Source of the DNA: Verrucomicrobiia bacterium
GTDB lineage: Bacteria; Verrucomicrobiota; Verrucomicrobiia; Verrucomicrobiales; Akkermansiaceae
NCBI GenBank assembly: GCA_947462875.1
Contig: CANHQJ010000009.1
Span: 1-64,000, forward strand
Reading direction: 5' to 3'
DNA: 64,000 nt
Positions 33,994 to 43,142 of the stretch are shown piece after piece. The translations under genes and the position numbers were made by a program. Positions within the stretch are counted from its first letter, which is position 1. Every line of letters begins with the position of its first letter. The notes under the pieces were generated by a model. That model was not told where the DNA came from, searched no databases, and worked only from the letters and a program-made list of their open reading frames with translations.

Positions 33994-34863
33994 TTAGAAT
34001 TTGCGTTTTACGGGGATGGCTTTGAATTGTTTGGTCAGATCGACGAGGGAATTTTCCACTGCCATGCGCTCCAGGCTGGAGGCTCCCACGAAGCCCACGG
34101 CATCGGTGTGCTCGTTGATGTAGGCGGCATCCTCCGGCGTATTGATGGGACCGCCGTGGCTGAGGAAAATGATGTCCTTGCGCACGGTGGACGCGGCATC
34201 GATGATGGTTTGCGTGCGTTTGGCGGCTTCGGGAAGGGACATGGTGGCATCGACCACACCGATCGATCCGCCGACCGTGGTGCCGACGTGGGCGATGATG
34301 ACATCGGCACCCGCTTCGGCCATGGCGATGGCTTCCTCGGGAGCATCGACATACACGATGCTGAAAAGGTCCATGCGGCGGGCGAGGGCGACCATCTCGA
34401 ATTCCTTCTTCACGCTCATGCCCGTCTCTTCGAGAATCTGGCGGAACTTGCCATCGACGATGCAGTGGGTGGGAAAATTGTTCACGCCACTGAAACCCAT
34501 GTCCTTGACCTTGCCGAGCCAATGCCACATGCGGCGGCGCGGATCGGTGGCATGGACGCCACAGATGACGGGCACTTCCTGCACCACGGGCAGCACTTCG
34601 AATTCGCCGATCTCCATCGCGATGGCATTGGCATCGCCGTAGGACATCAGTCCCGCTGTCGAGCCGTGGCCCGACATGCGGTAGCGGCCGGAATTGTAAA
34701 TGATGATCAAATCCGCGCCGCCTTTTTCAATGAACTTCGCGCTGATGCCCGTCCCGGCTCCGGCGGCGATGATGGATTCGCCTTTGCGAAGGGTGTCGTG
34801 CAGTCGATCCAGCACTTCGGTGCGGGTGTAGGGATTTCCGATTCCGGTCCAAGGGTTGGGCAT
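33994..34863 (-). CDS. phosphoenolpyruvate-hydrolase-like TIM-barrel protein
   Basis: A 289-residue TIM-barrel protein. Motifs include IIAAGAGTGISAKFIEKGGADLI at the N-terminal end, IYNSGRYRMSGHGSTAGLM, VICGVHATDP, GVNNFPTHCIVDG, VIIAHVGTTVGGSIG and FLSHGGPINTPEDA. These match the family named PEP hydrolase or TIM-barrel signal transduction protein (PF09370). The same domain is fused C-terminally to the Tm-1 type domain in some proteins, so the two probably work in one pathway. The gene is first in a two-gene operon divergent from an AraC regulator. The substrate is unknown. Confidence 0.9.
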   Translation of the reverse strand: MPNPWTGIGNPYTRTEVLDRLHDTLRKGESIIAAGAGTGISAKFIEKGGADLIIIYNSGRYRMSGHGSTAGLMSYGDANAIAMEIGEFEVLPVVQEVPVICGVHATDPRRRMWHWLGKVKDMGFSGVNNFPTHCIVDGKFRQILEETGMSVKKEFEMVALARRMDLFSIVYVDAPEEAIAMAEAGADVIIAHVGTTVGGSIGVVDATMSLPEAAKRTQTIIDAASTVRKDIIFLSHGGPINTPEDAAYINEHTDAVGFVGASSLERMAVENSLVDLTKQFKAIPVKRKF

Positions 34864-34954
34864 AGTGGGTGTATGATATGCAGACTACGCGCGGAAACCA
34901 TAAGACATTTCCACAAGTGCATATCCAAAATCCACATCCGCGGTGGTTTTGGGC

Positions 34955-34982
34955 TTGTGAGTGAAAGACAGGCTGGTAGTCT
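34955..34982 (+). promoter_or_regulatory. promoter of the AraC-type regulator gene
   Basis: TTGTGA (34955-34960), a 16-base spacer and TAGTCT (34977-34982). The -10 ends 6 bases before the GTG start at 34989, so the mRNA would begin at or near the start codon. The region is shared with the divergent PEP-hydrolase/Tm-1 operon. Confidence 0.5.
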
Positions 34983-34988
34983 CGGTGC

Positions 34989-35870
34989 GTGGCTGTAAGG
35001 AAAGAGCGTCACGCGGAAACGCACTCAGATCAAGATGAGCAGAACTTTGGGAGTGCTTTGTATGAAGTCGTACGCTCCGATACAGCGGACCCGCGCGACT
35101 GGTTGCAAGAGGCGCCGGTGTGTCGGCTATTGAAAACGCACCATATCGCTCATGTCGGCGTGATGCAGGCCAGCCATCCGTTTCGCGTCAGTCGCATCAA
35201 TCCGAACGGCGCGTACATGATGGCCTGCATGGATGGCCGTGGTCAGGTGCTGGTGGATGGGCGCTGGGAATCGCTGGTGGCAGGGCAGGCGTGTTTGCTG
35301 CCGCCCTTTGTGATGAATCGCTTCCAATGCCTGCCGCGCCTGCCATGGAAATTCTGCTGGGTGCGCTACGCGGAGTCGCGCGAGACGCCGTCGTTCATTT
35401 CCTCCAGCACACCCGTGATGGGAACCTTCGCGCCCGAGCCTCTGCTGTATGCGATACAGGGCCTGCGCGCCGAGGCCGCGTATCGCAACCATCCGCAGGC
35501 ACAGGAAGCGTGGGTGAATTTGCTGCACCAGTATGTGATGGGTTTTGCACAACCGCAGCATCGCGATGAACGCATTGTGAAATTATGGCAACTGGTGGAA
35601 AAAAATCTCGCCCGGTCATGGAGCCTGGAGCAGATGGCGGACTTGGCGCATGTGAGTCATGAGCATTTGCGTCGTCTGTGCCGCCAGCATCTGGGGCGCA
35701 GTCCCTTGCAGCAACTGACTTTTCTGCGCATGCAGCGGGCGCAACGATTGTTGAGCACGACGACCGATAAGATCGAAACGATCGCCCATGCCGTCGGCTA
35801 TGAGAATGCGTTTACTTTTTCCAATCGCTTCAAACAATGGGTGGGCTGGAGACCTTCGGAGCATCGGTGA
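34989..35870 (+). CDS. AraC-family transcriptional regulator
   Basis: A 293-residue regulator. The N-terminal part (about 30-175) is an AraC-type sensing barrel: ICHMSD-like beta strands, a YMMACMDGRGQVLVDGRWE turn and CLLPPFVMNRF. The C-terminal double helix-turn-helix (about 195-290) has SWSLEQMADLAHVSHEHLRR, LGRSPLQQLTFLRMQRAQRL and IAHAVGYENAFTFSNRFKQW. No upstream ATG gives a better start, and the promoter at 34955 supports GTG. It is divergent from the Tm-1/PEP-hydrolase genes and probably controls them in response to a sugar or other small molecule. The ligand is unknown. Confidence 0.92.
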   Translation: MAVRKERHAETHSDQDEQNFGSALYEVVRSDTADPRDWLQEAPVCRLLKTHHIAHVGVMQASHPFRVSRINPNGAYMMACMDGRGQVLVDGRWESLVAGQACLLPPFVMNRFQCLPRLPWKFCWVRYAESRETPSFISSSTPVMGTFAPEPLLYAIQGLRAEAAYRNHPQAQEAWVNLLHQYVMGFAQPQHRDERIVKLWQLVEKNLARSWSLEQMADLAHVSHEHLRRLCRQHLGRSPLQQLTFLRMQRAQRLLSTTTDKIETIAHAVGYENAFTFSNRFKQWVGWRPSEHR

Positions 35871-35882
35871 AATTTTCCCGGC

Positions 35883-36608
35883 TTATTTCTGCCAAACGCC
35901 CGCCGCGATGAGTTGTTTTCGCGCCGTGCCCGCCCAGTCGCGATTCGCGGCGGGCGAGGCGGGGGAGGGGTGGAGGATTTTGCCAATGGTCCCCGTGAAG
36001 TCCGGCGCGGCCAGGCGCAGGCGCTGTTCGGCATAGGCACCCACGCCGATGAGGAATTGCGGGTTGAGAATGGCGATGACCTTGCGCAGATGGGCGAGGC
36101 AGGCATCCTCGACAGGGCGCATCTCGGCTACGGAAAGTTTGTCCGGCGTGACATTCGCACCGCTCGCGGTCATCCACACGAGTGGGCAGTAGTTGGCGAC
36201 GAAATGATGCTGAAAAAAGTCGGGGGCATGGGGGAATTCCTCGGCGAAGAGTCCCCAGAGCCGTCTGCCGCTGACTTCCGATTTGGGACAGGCAAAGCCG
36301 CTGATGGGGCGCTTCGGGTGCGGGTTGGCAGGCGAGTTGACAGGTCCGCTGATCTTCATCCAATCCCGCACGGCGGGGATTTCCCCGAAGGGCACTCCTG
36401 TCTGCGCCATACCGTAGGGACCGGGATTCATGCCGAGAAACAGCACGGTTTTTTCTCCGGAACCGCAGCGTTCCAGATACTGGCAGTGTGTTTCCCACGC
36501 GTAGTCGAGCGGTTGATAGGTGTGGGTGACAGGAGCGGAAAAATCAAGGCCGCGCAAGGCTTCGCGCAGTTCGTGAGCGGCGGTGATGAGGGGATGAATC
36601 ATTGCCAT
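35883..36608 (-). CDS. SMUG1-type (family 3) uracil-DNA glycosylase
   Basis: A 241-residue DNA repair enzyme. Motif 1 is GMNPGPYGMAQTGVPFGE (59-76) and motif 2 HPSPASPAANRDW (about 213-225), with catalytic-site residues Asn in GMNPGP and His in HPSP. These match SMUG1, which removes uracil, hydroxymethyluracil or xanthine from DNA. SMUG1 is rare in bacteria and known from some Verrucomicrobia (Opitutaceae) and Geobacter. Two starts fit: the ATG at 36608, or 36602, which overlaps the upstream stop as ATGA. The upstream gene encodes an anchored nuclease, so co-expression is likely. The 3' end faces the AraC gene with a 12-base gap. Confidence 0.93.
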   Translation of the reverse strand: MAMIHPLITAAHELREALRGLDFSAPVTHTYQPLDYAWETHCQYLERCGSGEKTVLFLGMNPGPYGMAQTGVPFGEIPAVRDWMKISGPVNSPANPHPKRPISGFACPKSEVSGRRLWGLFAEEFPHAPDFFQHHFVANYCPLVWMTASGANVTPDKLSVAEMRPVEDACLAHLRKVIAILNPQFLIGVGAYAEQRLRLAAPDFTGTIGKILHPSPASPAANRDWAGTARKQLIAAGVWQK

Positions 36609-37282
36609 GCGCCGATTTTCTGTTGTTTCGCCTTTGCCTCCAGCGCACGCAGGTGTTGTCGGTGTTTTTCCAACGAAGTGCCATCGGCGAGATCGGCACC
36701 TTGGGTGTGGATGCGCGCCAATCCACGCTGCACGAGCATTTCATCGAGCCGCTGGCGCTGGGCCTCGTAATGGAGTTCGATGTGCGCGTAGTGGCGTTCG
36801 CTATCGAACACGGCCTCGTGTTTGGTGATGATGTCAAAGGGGGTATCGCGCAGCAGCGAGAGCGTGAATTGTTTCGCCTTGCTGCCGATCGCCACGGCCT
36901 GATCGGAACTGATGTTGTTAAAATATCGGGCCTGTTCCGCGATGCGTTTCGCGTTGGTATTGCCATCGCGGTAGCGCTTGAACTGGCTCTCGGGCGTGTC
37001 GACAAAATACAGGCGGAACTCGCGCTCGCTGCCGTCGGGTAGCTTGGCGCGGAAGCTATCTCCATCATTGTGCGGATGGGTCACCAGGGTGCAAGCGCGG
37101 TGGATGGTCCAGCCCGACCGCACGGAGGTGGATGACTCGACTTCCTCCTGCGCGGGAGCGCGGGTAGGTCGTGCGTGCTCCCGGGATTGATTGAGGTAAT
37201 AGCGCGCGCCGAGTACGATCAGCAAAAGCAATAGGCTCCAACCGATCTTGCGCGGACTCTGAGTGCGTGCCATGATTGCCAT
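36599..37282 (-). CDS. membrane-anchored staphylococcal-nuclease-like protein
   Basis: A 227-residue protein with one N-terminal membrane helix (about 14-30, WSLLLLLIVLGARYYL) and a SNase domain. Catalytic landmarks are visible: DGDS (73-76), R90 and D95-T-P-E98 in RLYFVDTPES, and HIELHYEAQRQRLDEMLVQRGLARIH in the C-terminal half. Calcium-dependent cleavage of DNA or RNA in the periplasm is expected. The stop overlaps the SMUG1 start, so the two are translationally coupled. It starts 3 bases after the M23 peptidase gene. Its role beside DNA repair and wall genes is unclear. Confidence 0.9.
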   Translation of the reverse strand: MAIMARTQSPRKIGWSLLLLLIVLGARYYLNQSREHARPTRAPAQEEVESSTSVRSGWTIHRACTLVTHPHNDGDSFRAKLPDGSEREFRLYFVDTPESQFKRYRDGNTNAKRIAEQARYFNNISSDQAVAIGSKAKQFTLSLLRDTPFDIITKHEAVFDSERHYAHIELHYEAQRQRLDEMLVQRGLARIHTQGADLADGTSLEKHRQHLRALEAKAKQQKIGAWQ

Positions 37283-37285
37283 CGC

Positions 37286-37948
37286 TTACAGGCCCTTCAG
37301 GCCGTGGTAATCCGTGTAGGTGCCGATGGGCGTGGCCTGCTTGCGCCATTCACGATTGAGTTTGCGATACTTGTTGATGAACGTGCGCGGATCAGCCCAG
37401 TTGTCCATCGTTTTCGGCACGGATTCCCGTTGCATGCCGATGGCGAGGTTGTGGCGGATTTCAAAGTGCAGGTGGGCGGCATACATGCCTCGGTTCGAGC
37501 CCAGAGTGCCGATTTGTTGGCCGCGTTTCACCGTGTCGCCCACCTTGGCCATGCGTTGCAGCAAGTGCGCGTATTGCGAATCGCAGAAGCGCACCTGGCC
37601 GGTTTGCGGGTCGCGGTAGGCATGGCGGACGAGGATCACATTGCCCCAGCCCGCGGCGCAGTCGTAGGAAAACATCACCACGCCATCCGCGATCGCGTAG
37701 ATGGGATCACCCATATCGGTATCGCCGCCGCTCAGGCCATTCCAGTCCTCGCCGAAATGGATCGGCGAGCGCAGGCGCAGGCCGCGGGCCACATAGTAGC
37801 CCTTGCCATCGGGCTTGCCGACGGGGTAGTCGAAACCATCCGCCAAGGGCAGGGCTACCGTGCGTTGTTGCGCATGGCCAGCGTTCATGGTCAATGCCAA
37901 CGCTGCGAGACAAAGCATCCAGCGCCAGGGAGAGAGTAGGCGGGTCAT
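37286..37948 (-). CDS. M23-family (LytM-like) zinc metallopeptidase, exported
   Basis: A 220-residue protein from the ATG at 37948, which gives a clear signal peptide (MLCLAALALTMNAGHA). The catalytic motifs of M23 are H64-F-G-E-D68 and the later HLHFE (near 165-169), which bind zinc. Further family features are YAIADGVVMFSYDCAAGWGN, VILVRH and GTLGSNRGMYAA. It should cut peptidoglycan cross-links or act as a LytM-factor. It is three bases upstream of the nuclease gene and close to uppP, suggesting envelope-related transcription. An upstream ATG at 37999 would add a less likely leader. Confidence 0.93.
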   Translation of the reverse strand: MTRLLSPWRWMLCLAALALTMNAGHAQQRTVALPLADGFDYPVGKPDGKGYYVARGLRLRSPIHFGEDWNGLSGGDTDMGDPIYAIADGVVMFSYDCAAGWGNVILVRHAYRDPQTGQVRFCDSQYAHLLQRMAKVGDTVKRGQQIGTLGSNRGMYAAHLHFEIRHNLAIGMQRESVPKTMDNWADPRTFINKYRKLNREWRKQATPIGTYTDYHGLKGL

Positions 37949-38010
37949 CGGGGAAGAAGATTCCTTGTTTGGCCAGTCATGGCAAGCAAAATGAGCCACA
38001 AGAGAAGAGG

Positions 38011-38904
38011 TCAGTTCCTGCCTTCCGCCGAGCTGGATTCCTTCGATTCAGGGAGCGTTTCCGGGCGGTGCTCATGCAAGATGCCGAAACCGACCAAGCC
38101 TGCCGCGAGGATGGCGACGGCAATGCGGTACCAGCCGAAAATTTCCATGCCGTGTTTCTGCAAGTAGGTGACCAGCCACTTGACCGCCAGCGCGGCGGAT
38201 AGGGTGGAGGCGAGGAAACCGGCGATCAGGTTGCCGAGGCCGAAGGTCTGCAGCATCAGCGGGCCGTATTCCAGGGAATCCTTCGCGGTGGCGGCGCCGA
38301 GAGTCATCACACCGAGGAGGAAGGAAAATTCCACGGCTTCCTTCGGGCGTAGTCCGACGAGGATGCCGCCGACGATGGTCATGAGGCTGCGGCTGGTGCC
38401 CGGCCACATCGCCACGCATTGGAGCAGTCCGATCACCAAAGCCATGCGCCACGTCAGATCCGCGAGCGACTTGCTGTTTTCCGCGCGGGGGTTGTTGCGT
38501 TTCCACCGGCTGACCAGCAAGATGATCACGCCCCCCACAAACCAGGCGAAAATGATGGGATTGATACCGAAGAGGTGGCCTTTGATCCATTTTTCCAAAG
38601 TCAATGCTGTGACGGCGGCGGGGCAGAAGGCGACGATGAGCTTGAGCAGCAGTTGCAGGCCCTCGGGCGATTTGCCGAGGAGGCCGAGAAACATCTGCCA
38701 CACGTGCTTGTAGTAGAGTCCCATCACCGCGGCAATGGCACCGCCCTGGATGCTGATCGCAAAGGCATCCGCCGCGGTCTTGTCATCGGCCAGGCCAATG
38801 CCCATCAAGCGTTCGGTGATGAGCAAATGTCCCGTTGAGCTGACAGGAAGATATTCAGTGATTCCCTCGACCAAACCGAGGATGAGTGATTGCCAAAGCT
38901 CCAT
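38011..38904 (-). CDS. uppP: undecaprenyl-diphosphatase UppP/BacA
   Basis: A 297-residue integral membrane enzyme that recycles undecaprenyl diphosphate to the monophosphate lipid carrier for peptidoglycan synthesis. It has the N-terminal motif EGITEYLPVSSTGHL (13-27) with E17 and H26-type catalytic residues, and the second motif WPGTSRSLMT (near 167-176). About eight hydrophobic helices follow the usual pattern. The C-terminal tail is charged and Ser/Glu-rich. It is divergent from the DUF2062 gene and 62 bases upstream of the M23 gene, so it may be the first gene of a leftward envelope group. Confidence 0.95.
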   Translation of the reverse strand: MELWQSLILGLVEGITEYLPVSSTGHLLITERLMGIGLADDKTAADAFAISIQGGAIAAVMGLYYKHVWQMFLGLLGKSPEGLQLLLKLIVAFCPAAVTALTLEKWIKGHLFGINPIIFAWFVGGVIILLVSRWKRNNPRAENSKSLADLTWRMALVIGLLQCVAMWPGTSRSLMTIVGGILVGLRPKEAVEFSFLLGVMTLGAATAKDSLEYGPLMLQTFGLGNLIAGFLASTLSAALAVKWLVTYLQKHGMEIFGWYRIAVAILAAGLVGFGILHEHRPETLPESKESSSAEGRN

Positions 38905-38990
38905 GCGCGCGATGCTTTCCTATCGTCACAAAAACATCAAGGAAATCCACTTGCCTATTTTGCCACCCGCGTGCAAGTTGCCCCCGACCC

Positions 38991-39548
38991 ATGAAGCGAC
39001 ATTACCTGAAATTTGTGCGCCGCTTCTACCGGCAATTGCGGCATCCGCGGATGCGGAACAACCGGTTCTTTTCGAATCTGACCCATCGGCTGACCAATCG
39101 TCGGCTGTGGAAACCCTGTCGCGCCACCGTCTCGCACGGCCTGGCGATCGGGTTGTTTTTTTCGATGATGCTGCCGATGCCGTTCCAGAGTTTTGTCGCG
39201 GCGTTTTTCGCGATCCGCTCGCGGGTGAATGTGCCTTTTGCGATGCTGGCGGTGTGGATTTCCAATCCCCTGACCAATGTGCCGCTGGCGCTGATGCAGG
39301 AAAGTCTCGGCGGGTTCATGCGGAAGTCGATGAACGTGCCGATGCCGGTCTTTCTCGATTTCAGTGGCACCTTTCCCTACACGGACATCAGCTGCAATGC
39401 ATCGAACTTCGTGCTGGGCATGCTGACCTCCGGCGTGCTGGCATCGATGCTGGCCTATCCGCTGGTGCATGTGATTTCGCTGATCTTGCCAGACCACCTT
39501 CCGGTGACCCGTGAGGATGTGATCCGTGTCTTTAAAAAATCCGCATGA
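38991..39548 (+). CDS. DUF2062 membrane protein
   Basis: A 185-residue protein from the ATG at 38991. RATVSHGLAIGLFFSMMLPMPFQ and AAFFAIRSRVNVPFAM with AVWISNPLTNVPLALM form the DUF2062 core (about 45-105), and two membrane helices cross near 130-155 (NFVLGMLTSGVLASMLAYPL). The start is followed by a strongly basic segment (RHYLKFVRRFYRQLRHPRMR). An upstream frame extension overlapping the uppP start is rejected. The function of DUF2062 is unknown. It sits divergent to uppP, and a role in lipid-carrier or membrane processes is speculative. Confidence 0.9.
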   Translation: MKRHYLKFVRRFYRQLRHPRMRNNRFFSNLTHRLTNRRLWKPCRATVSHGLAIGLFFSMMLPMPFQSFVAAFFAIRSRVNVPFAMLAVWISNPLTNVPLALMQESLGGFMRKSMNVPMPVFLDFSGTFPYTDISCNASNFVLGMLTSGVLASMLAYPLVHVISLILPDHLPVTREDVIRVFKKSA

Positions 39549-39700
39549 GCGGCGGGGGGAGGGGGATTGCCGGTGCCGAGATTTTCCCGCGTGGCCGAAT
39601 CGCCTGCCACTCATTCATCACTCACTGGGAATGGCGACATGTAAACTCTTTTCAAATCGCTGAATCATGCTAGAAATCACTCCACAAGCCCCCTCACCCC

Positions 39701-42700
39701 ATGGAATCATTCGTCTTGCGTCATTTGACAAAGCTTTTCACCGCCTGGTGTTTGATTCACACGGCAGTGTTCGCGCAGTCCCCCTGGCGTAGCTCCCTCT
39801 ACCCGCCGAATTGGCAGCCCCCCGCCTCCACGGTATCCTTCGCCGCAGACAAACTGATCCAGGACTTTTCCTATGCCGGCTACCGCCGTGGTGAGGCATT
39901 CATCCCCACCATTAGCGGCCCGATCTTCGACGTCACCGACTACGGTGCCGTTCCCAACGGCAGCAATGACAACACCGTGGAGATCCAAACTGCCATCAAC
40001 GCCGCCGCGGCTGCGGGTGGTGGAGTCGTATTCTTACCCGCGGGAGTCTATCGCATTTCCCCCCAGGGAACGAACGGTCACTGTCTCCGCATCTCCACCA
40101 ATGAGATCGTGCTGCGCGGGGCCGGGACCTCACAAACCTTTCTGCTCAATACCTCCAAGACCATGAATGGCAAAAGCGTCATCCAGGTTTCACCCGCCTC
40201 CTCGCCCGCCACTGGCACCGCCCGCGCGATCACAAGCAACTTGTTAGGTCCCACGCGCCGCATTCCGGTCGAAAACGCCAGCTCCTTTGCCCCCGGAAAC
40301 ATGGTGCAGATCCGGTGGGAGTTCACCACCGATTGGGTCACCGAAAACAACCAGCAAACCTGGTGGGGCACCGCACAACCGGCAGATGCCACTTACCTCC
40401 GCGAAGTCACCGCCACGGATGCCACGGCTGGCTGGATCGAAGTGGATGTTCCCACCCGCTACTGGATGAAAACCCGCGACAATCCCACCGTACGGACCAT
40501 CAGCGGACTGCTGCGCAACGTCGCCATCGAATCGCTCTCGATCGGAAACGTCCAAATCACCGAAACAGGCTGGGGTGAGAATGATTACACGGATTCCACC
40601 AAGGCCGCCTACGATGCCCACGCCAGTTGGCTGATACGCATGCAAAACACCAGGGATAGCTGGATCAGCGGTGTGAATAGCTATCAGGTCAGCACCAACA
40701 CATCCACTTGCCACATGTTATCGAATGGCATCCTGCTCGGCAGCTGCTCGCGCATCACGGTGCGTGATTGCGAGATGCGACGCCCGCAATACGGCGGCGG
40801 TGGTGGCAATGGTTACATGTATCGACTCCAGAGCAGCAACGATTGTCTCGTTCGAGACTGCATCGCCGATTTCTCGCGCCATGGGTTTGTCATCTCCCAT
40901 GCGGGCACGTCCGGCAATGTCTTTCACAAGTGCGAGGACCGCAATACCGCGCGCGCCACCGGTTCCTCATCCTCCGGTTACACCACGGATGGATCCGGCA
41001 GCGATAATCACCAACACTTCAGCCACTCGAATCTCTGGGATCAGTGCCACGCGCACAACAGCTTCTACACCGCGCACCATCGCATCACCTACGGTAGCAC
41101 ACCCTCGCACGGCCTTACTTCCGCCCATGCCGTTTATTGGAATACCACCGGCAGCGGCACCCGCTTTGCGAGTTCCGCAAACCCCATCGTCCGCAGCGAA
41201 CAGTTCGAATACGGATACATCATCGGCACGCGTGCCACCGATACCAACGACGCCTACTTCACCTCGAATCCCACGGGCGGCAATACTTCTCCGGCAGACC
41301 ATCGCGAAGGCGTCGACAATACCGGCCACCTGCTCCAGCCGCAATCGTTGTTTCTCGATCAAGTGTCGCGCCGTCTTCGCCCTGTGATCACTTTCGCGGC
41401 AAATGGCGGCAGTGCGACCACTCCGGCAAGCGTCCAGCTGACCTTCGGAGATCCCTACGGCACACTGCCGAGTACCACCCGTACGGGCTTTGTCTTCGTG
41501 GGTTGGTTCACCGCCTCCTCGGGGGGCTCCCCGATCACCGCCTCCACGACGATCACCAACTCCGCGAATCACACACTTCACGCCCAATGGAACGCCATCC
41601 CCACGCTCAATGCCGGGCCCAATCAATCACTGGCGCTGAATCAACTGATTCTCTGGTCCCCCCTTTCCACCACCACTGCCGGCTGGTATGATGCCGCCGA
41701 TGCCACCACCATCACCGCCACGAACAATGCCGTTTCCCTCTGGCGAGACAAAAGCGGCAACCAGAACCACGCCGCCCAGTCCACCAGCTCCCAAAGACCC
41801 AGCACGGGCAGCCAACACATAGGCGGGCTGAATGCCATCGCCTTCAATCCCGCCAATAACCAACTACTCTCCGCCCCGCACTCCGCCTCGCTCCATCTCG
41901 ATGCCACGGGAGGTGCCAACTTGTTTGCCGTATTCCGCACCAATGGCTACATCAACCGGGGTTCCGGTCTGAACTCCATCGTCTCCAAAGGCTCCCTGCT
42001 CTCCGCAGGTGCCGCCTACGGGATACGCATCAATAATACCAGCCGCCTGCCCTTCAAAGCGAGCTCCGATCTGCTTTCCCTTCCACCCCAGAGCCTAACC
42101 TCGCAGAATCTCATCTACAGCGGCACGCGCGATGATGCCACCAAGACCGCTTTGACGTTTATCAACGGCCTACAATCTTCCAGCGCGACCCATACTTCCA
42201 TCACCAGTAACAACACCACCGCGCTCATCCTCGGCGGAGAAACCGACACCGCCCGCTGCGCCGATGTTTCGCTGGGCGAGTTCCTCATCGTTCCCGGCTC
42301 ACTGGCGGCGCCGCAGCGCCAAAAATTCGAGGGCTACCTCGCGCACAAATGGTCTCTCAGCACAAACCTCGCTGCCGATCACAGATACCGGACCTCGCCT
42401 CCGCTCATGCCCGCAGCCACCGTCACGCTCAATGGCGCGGCGAATGATACGGATCAGCCGCTGCTCACGGTGGGGTGGTCCCTGGTGTCAGGTCCCGCAG
42501 CCGTCACTTTTGGCAACGCCGCGTCGAGCACCACCAGCGCGACATTCGCCCGACCTGGTACTTATGTTCTTCGTCTTACCGCAAGTGATGGCGTGAGCAC
42601 ACGCACGGACGACCTCACGATCACGGTCGGTGATTTCCAGTCATCCAACCCCTTTGTTCCCTGGGCCCTCGAGCCGGCATCCAACTTCCTCATCGACTAC

Positions 42701-43060
42701 AACCGCGACAGCATCGCCGACGGCCTGGCGTGGCTGCTCGGAGCCGAGGCACCCACCACTGATGCCACCACTCTGCTGCCGCTGCCCAGCCGGGAAAACG
42801 ACGGGCTGGCCATGACCTTCCGCTACCTCAACGCGTCCGCGCGCGGATCCCACTCGCTGCGCTTGCAGCATAGCAGCACTCTTGCGGCGGACTCCTGGAC
42901 CAATGTCACCATTCCCGATGTCTCCAGCACCGTCGATGGCGTGGATTTCATCATTACCCCCTTGCCCGGCGGAAGCATCCATCAGATCAAAGCGACCATC
43001 CCTGCAGGATCCTCCGGAAAAGTCTTCCTGCGCCTCGCGACCACGATGCCCAGCCCCTGA
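39701..43060 (+). CDS. large secreted beta-helix protein with InlB, LamG-like and PKD-like domains
   Basis: A 1119-residue exported protein. After a signal peptide (about 1-25) comes a pectate-lyase-3/GH28-like right-handed beta-helix (about 75-500), starting FDVTDYGAVPNGSNDNTVEI with AGVYRISP and many short repeats. An InlB/Listeria-Bacteroides B-repeat follows (about 563-628, GTLPSTTRTGFVFVGWFTA, HTLHAQW). Next is a concanavalin-like region starting WYDAADATTITATNNAVS, a PKD-like module (PGTYVLRLTASDGVSTR), and a C-terminal region of unknown fold. Base composition is Cys-poor and Ser/Thr/Asn-rich. Polysaccharide binding or cleavage, possibly at the cell surface, is likely. No C-terminal sorting signal such as PEP-CTERM is seen. 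Confidence 0.88.
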   Translation: MESFVLRHLTKLFTAWCLIHTAVFAQSPWRSSLYPPNWQPPASTVSFAADKLIQDFSYAGYRRGEAFIPTISGPIFDVTDYGAVPNGSNDNTVEIQTAINAAAAAGGGVVFLPAGVYRISPQGTNGHCLRISTNEIVLRGAGTSQTFLLNTSKTMNGKSVIQVSPASSPATGTARAITSNLLGPTRRIPVENASSFAPGNMVQIRWEFTTDWVTENNQQTWWGTAQPADATYLREVTATDATAGWIEVDVPTRYWMKTRDNPTVRTISGLLRNVAIESLSIGNVQITETGWGENDYTDSTKAAYDAHASWLIRMQNTRDSWISGVNSYQVSTNTSTCHMLSNGILLGSCSRITVRDCEMRRPQYGGGGGNGYMYRLQSSNDCLVRDCIADFSRHGFVISHAGTSGNVFHKCEDRNTARATGSSSSGYTTDGSGSDNHQHFSHSNLWDQCHAHNSFYTAHHRITYGSTPSHGLTSAHAVYWNTTGSGTRFASSANPIVRSEQFEYGYIIGTRATDTNDAYFTSNPTGGNTSPADHREGVDNTGHLLQPQSLFLDQVSRRLRPVITFAANGGSATTPASVQLTFGDPYGTLPSTTRTGFVFVGWFTASSGGSPITASTTITNSANHTLHAQWNAIPTLNAGPNQSLALNQLILWSPLSTTTAGWYDAADATTITATNNAVSLWRDKSGNQNHAAQSTSSQRPSTGSQHIGGLNAIAFNPANNQLLSAPHSASLHLDATGGANLFAVFRTNGYINRGSGLNSIVSKGSLLSAGAAYGIRINNTSRLPFKASSDLLSLPPQSLTSQNLIYSGTRDDATKTALTFINGLQSSSATHTSITSNNTTALILGGETDTARCADVSLGEFLIVPGSLAAPQRQKFEGYLAHKWSLSTNLAADHRYRTSPPLMPAATVTLNGAANDTDQPLLTVGWSLVSGPAAVTFGNAASSTTSATFARPGTYVLRLTASDGVSTRTDDLTITVGDFQSSNPFVPWALEPASNFLIDYNRDSIADGLAWLLGAEAPTTDATTLLPLPSRENDGLAMTFRYLNASARGSHSLRLQHSSTLAADSWTNVTIPDVSSTVDGVDFIITPLPGGSIHQIKATIPAGSSGKVFLRLATTMPSP

Positions 43061-43142
43061 AAGAGGGCAAGCGAGGCAGAGGGGCGTCATCCGTGGCGTC
43101 GCTTCATGTCCCGCTAAGCGGGGTCCAAGCGACAGGCCAAAA

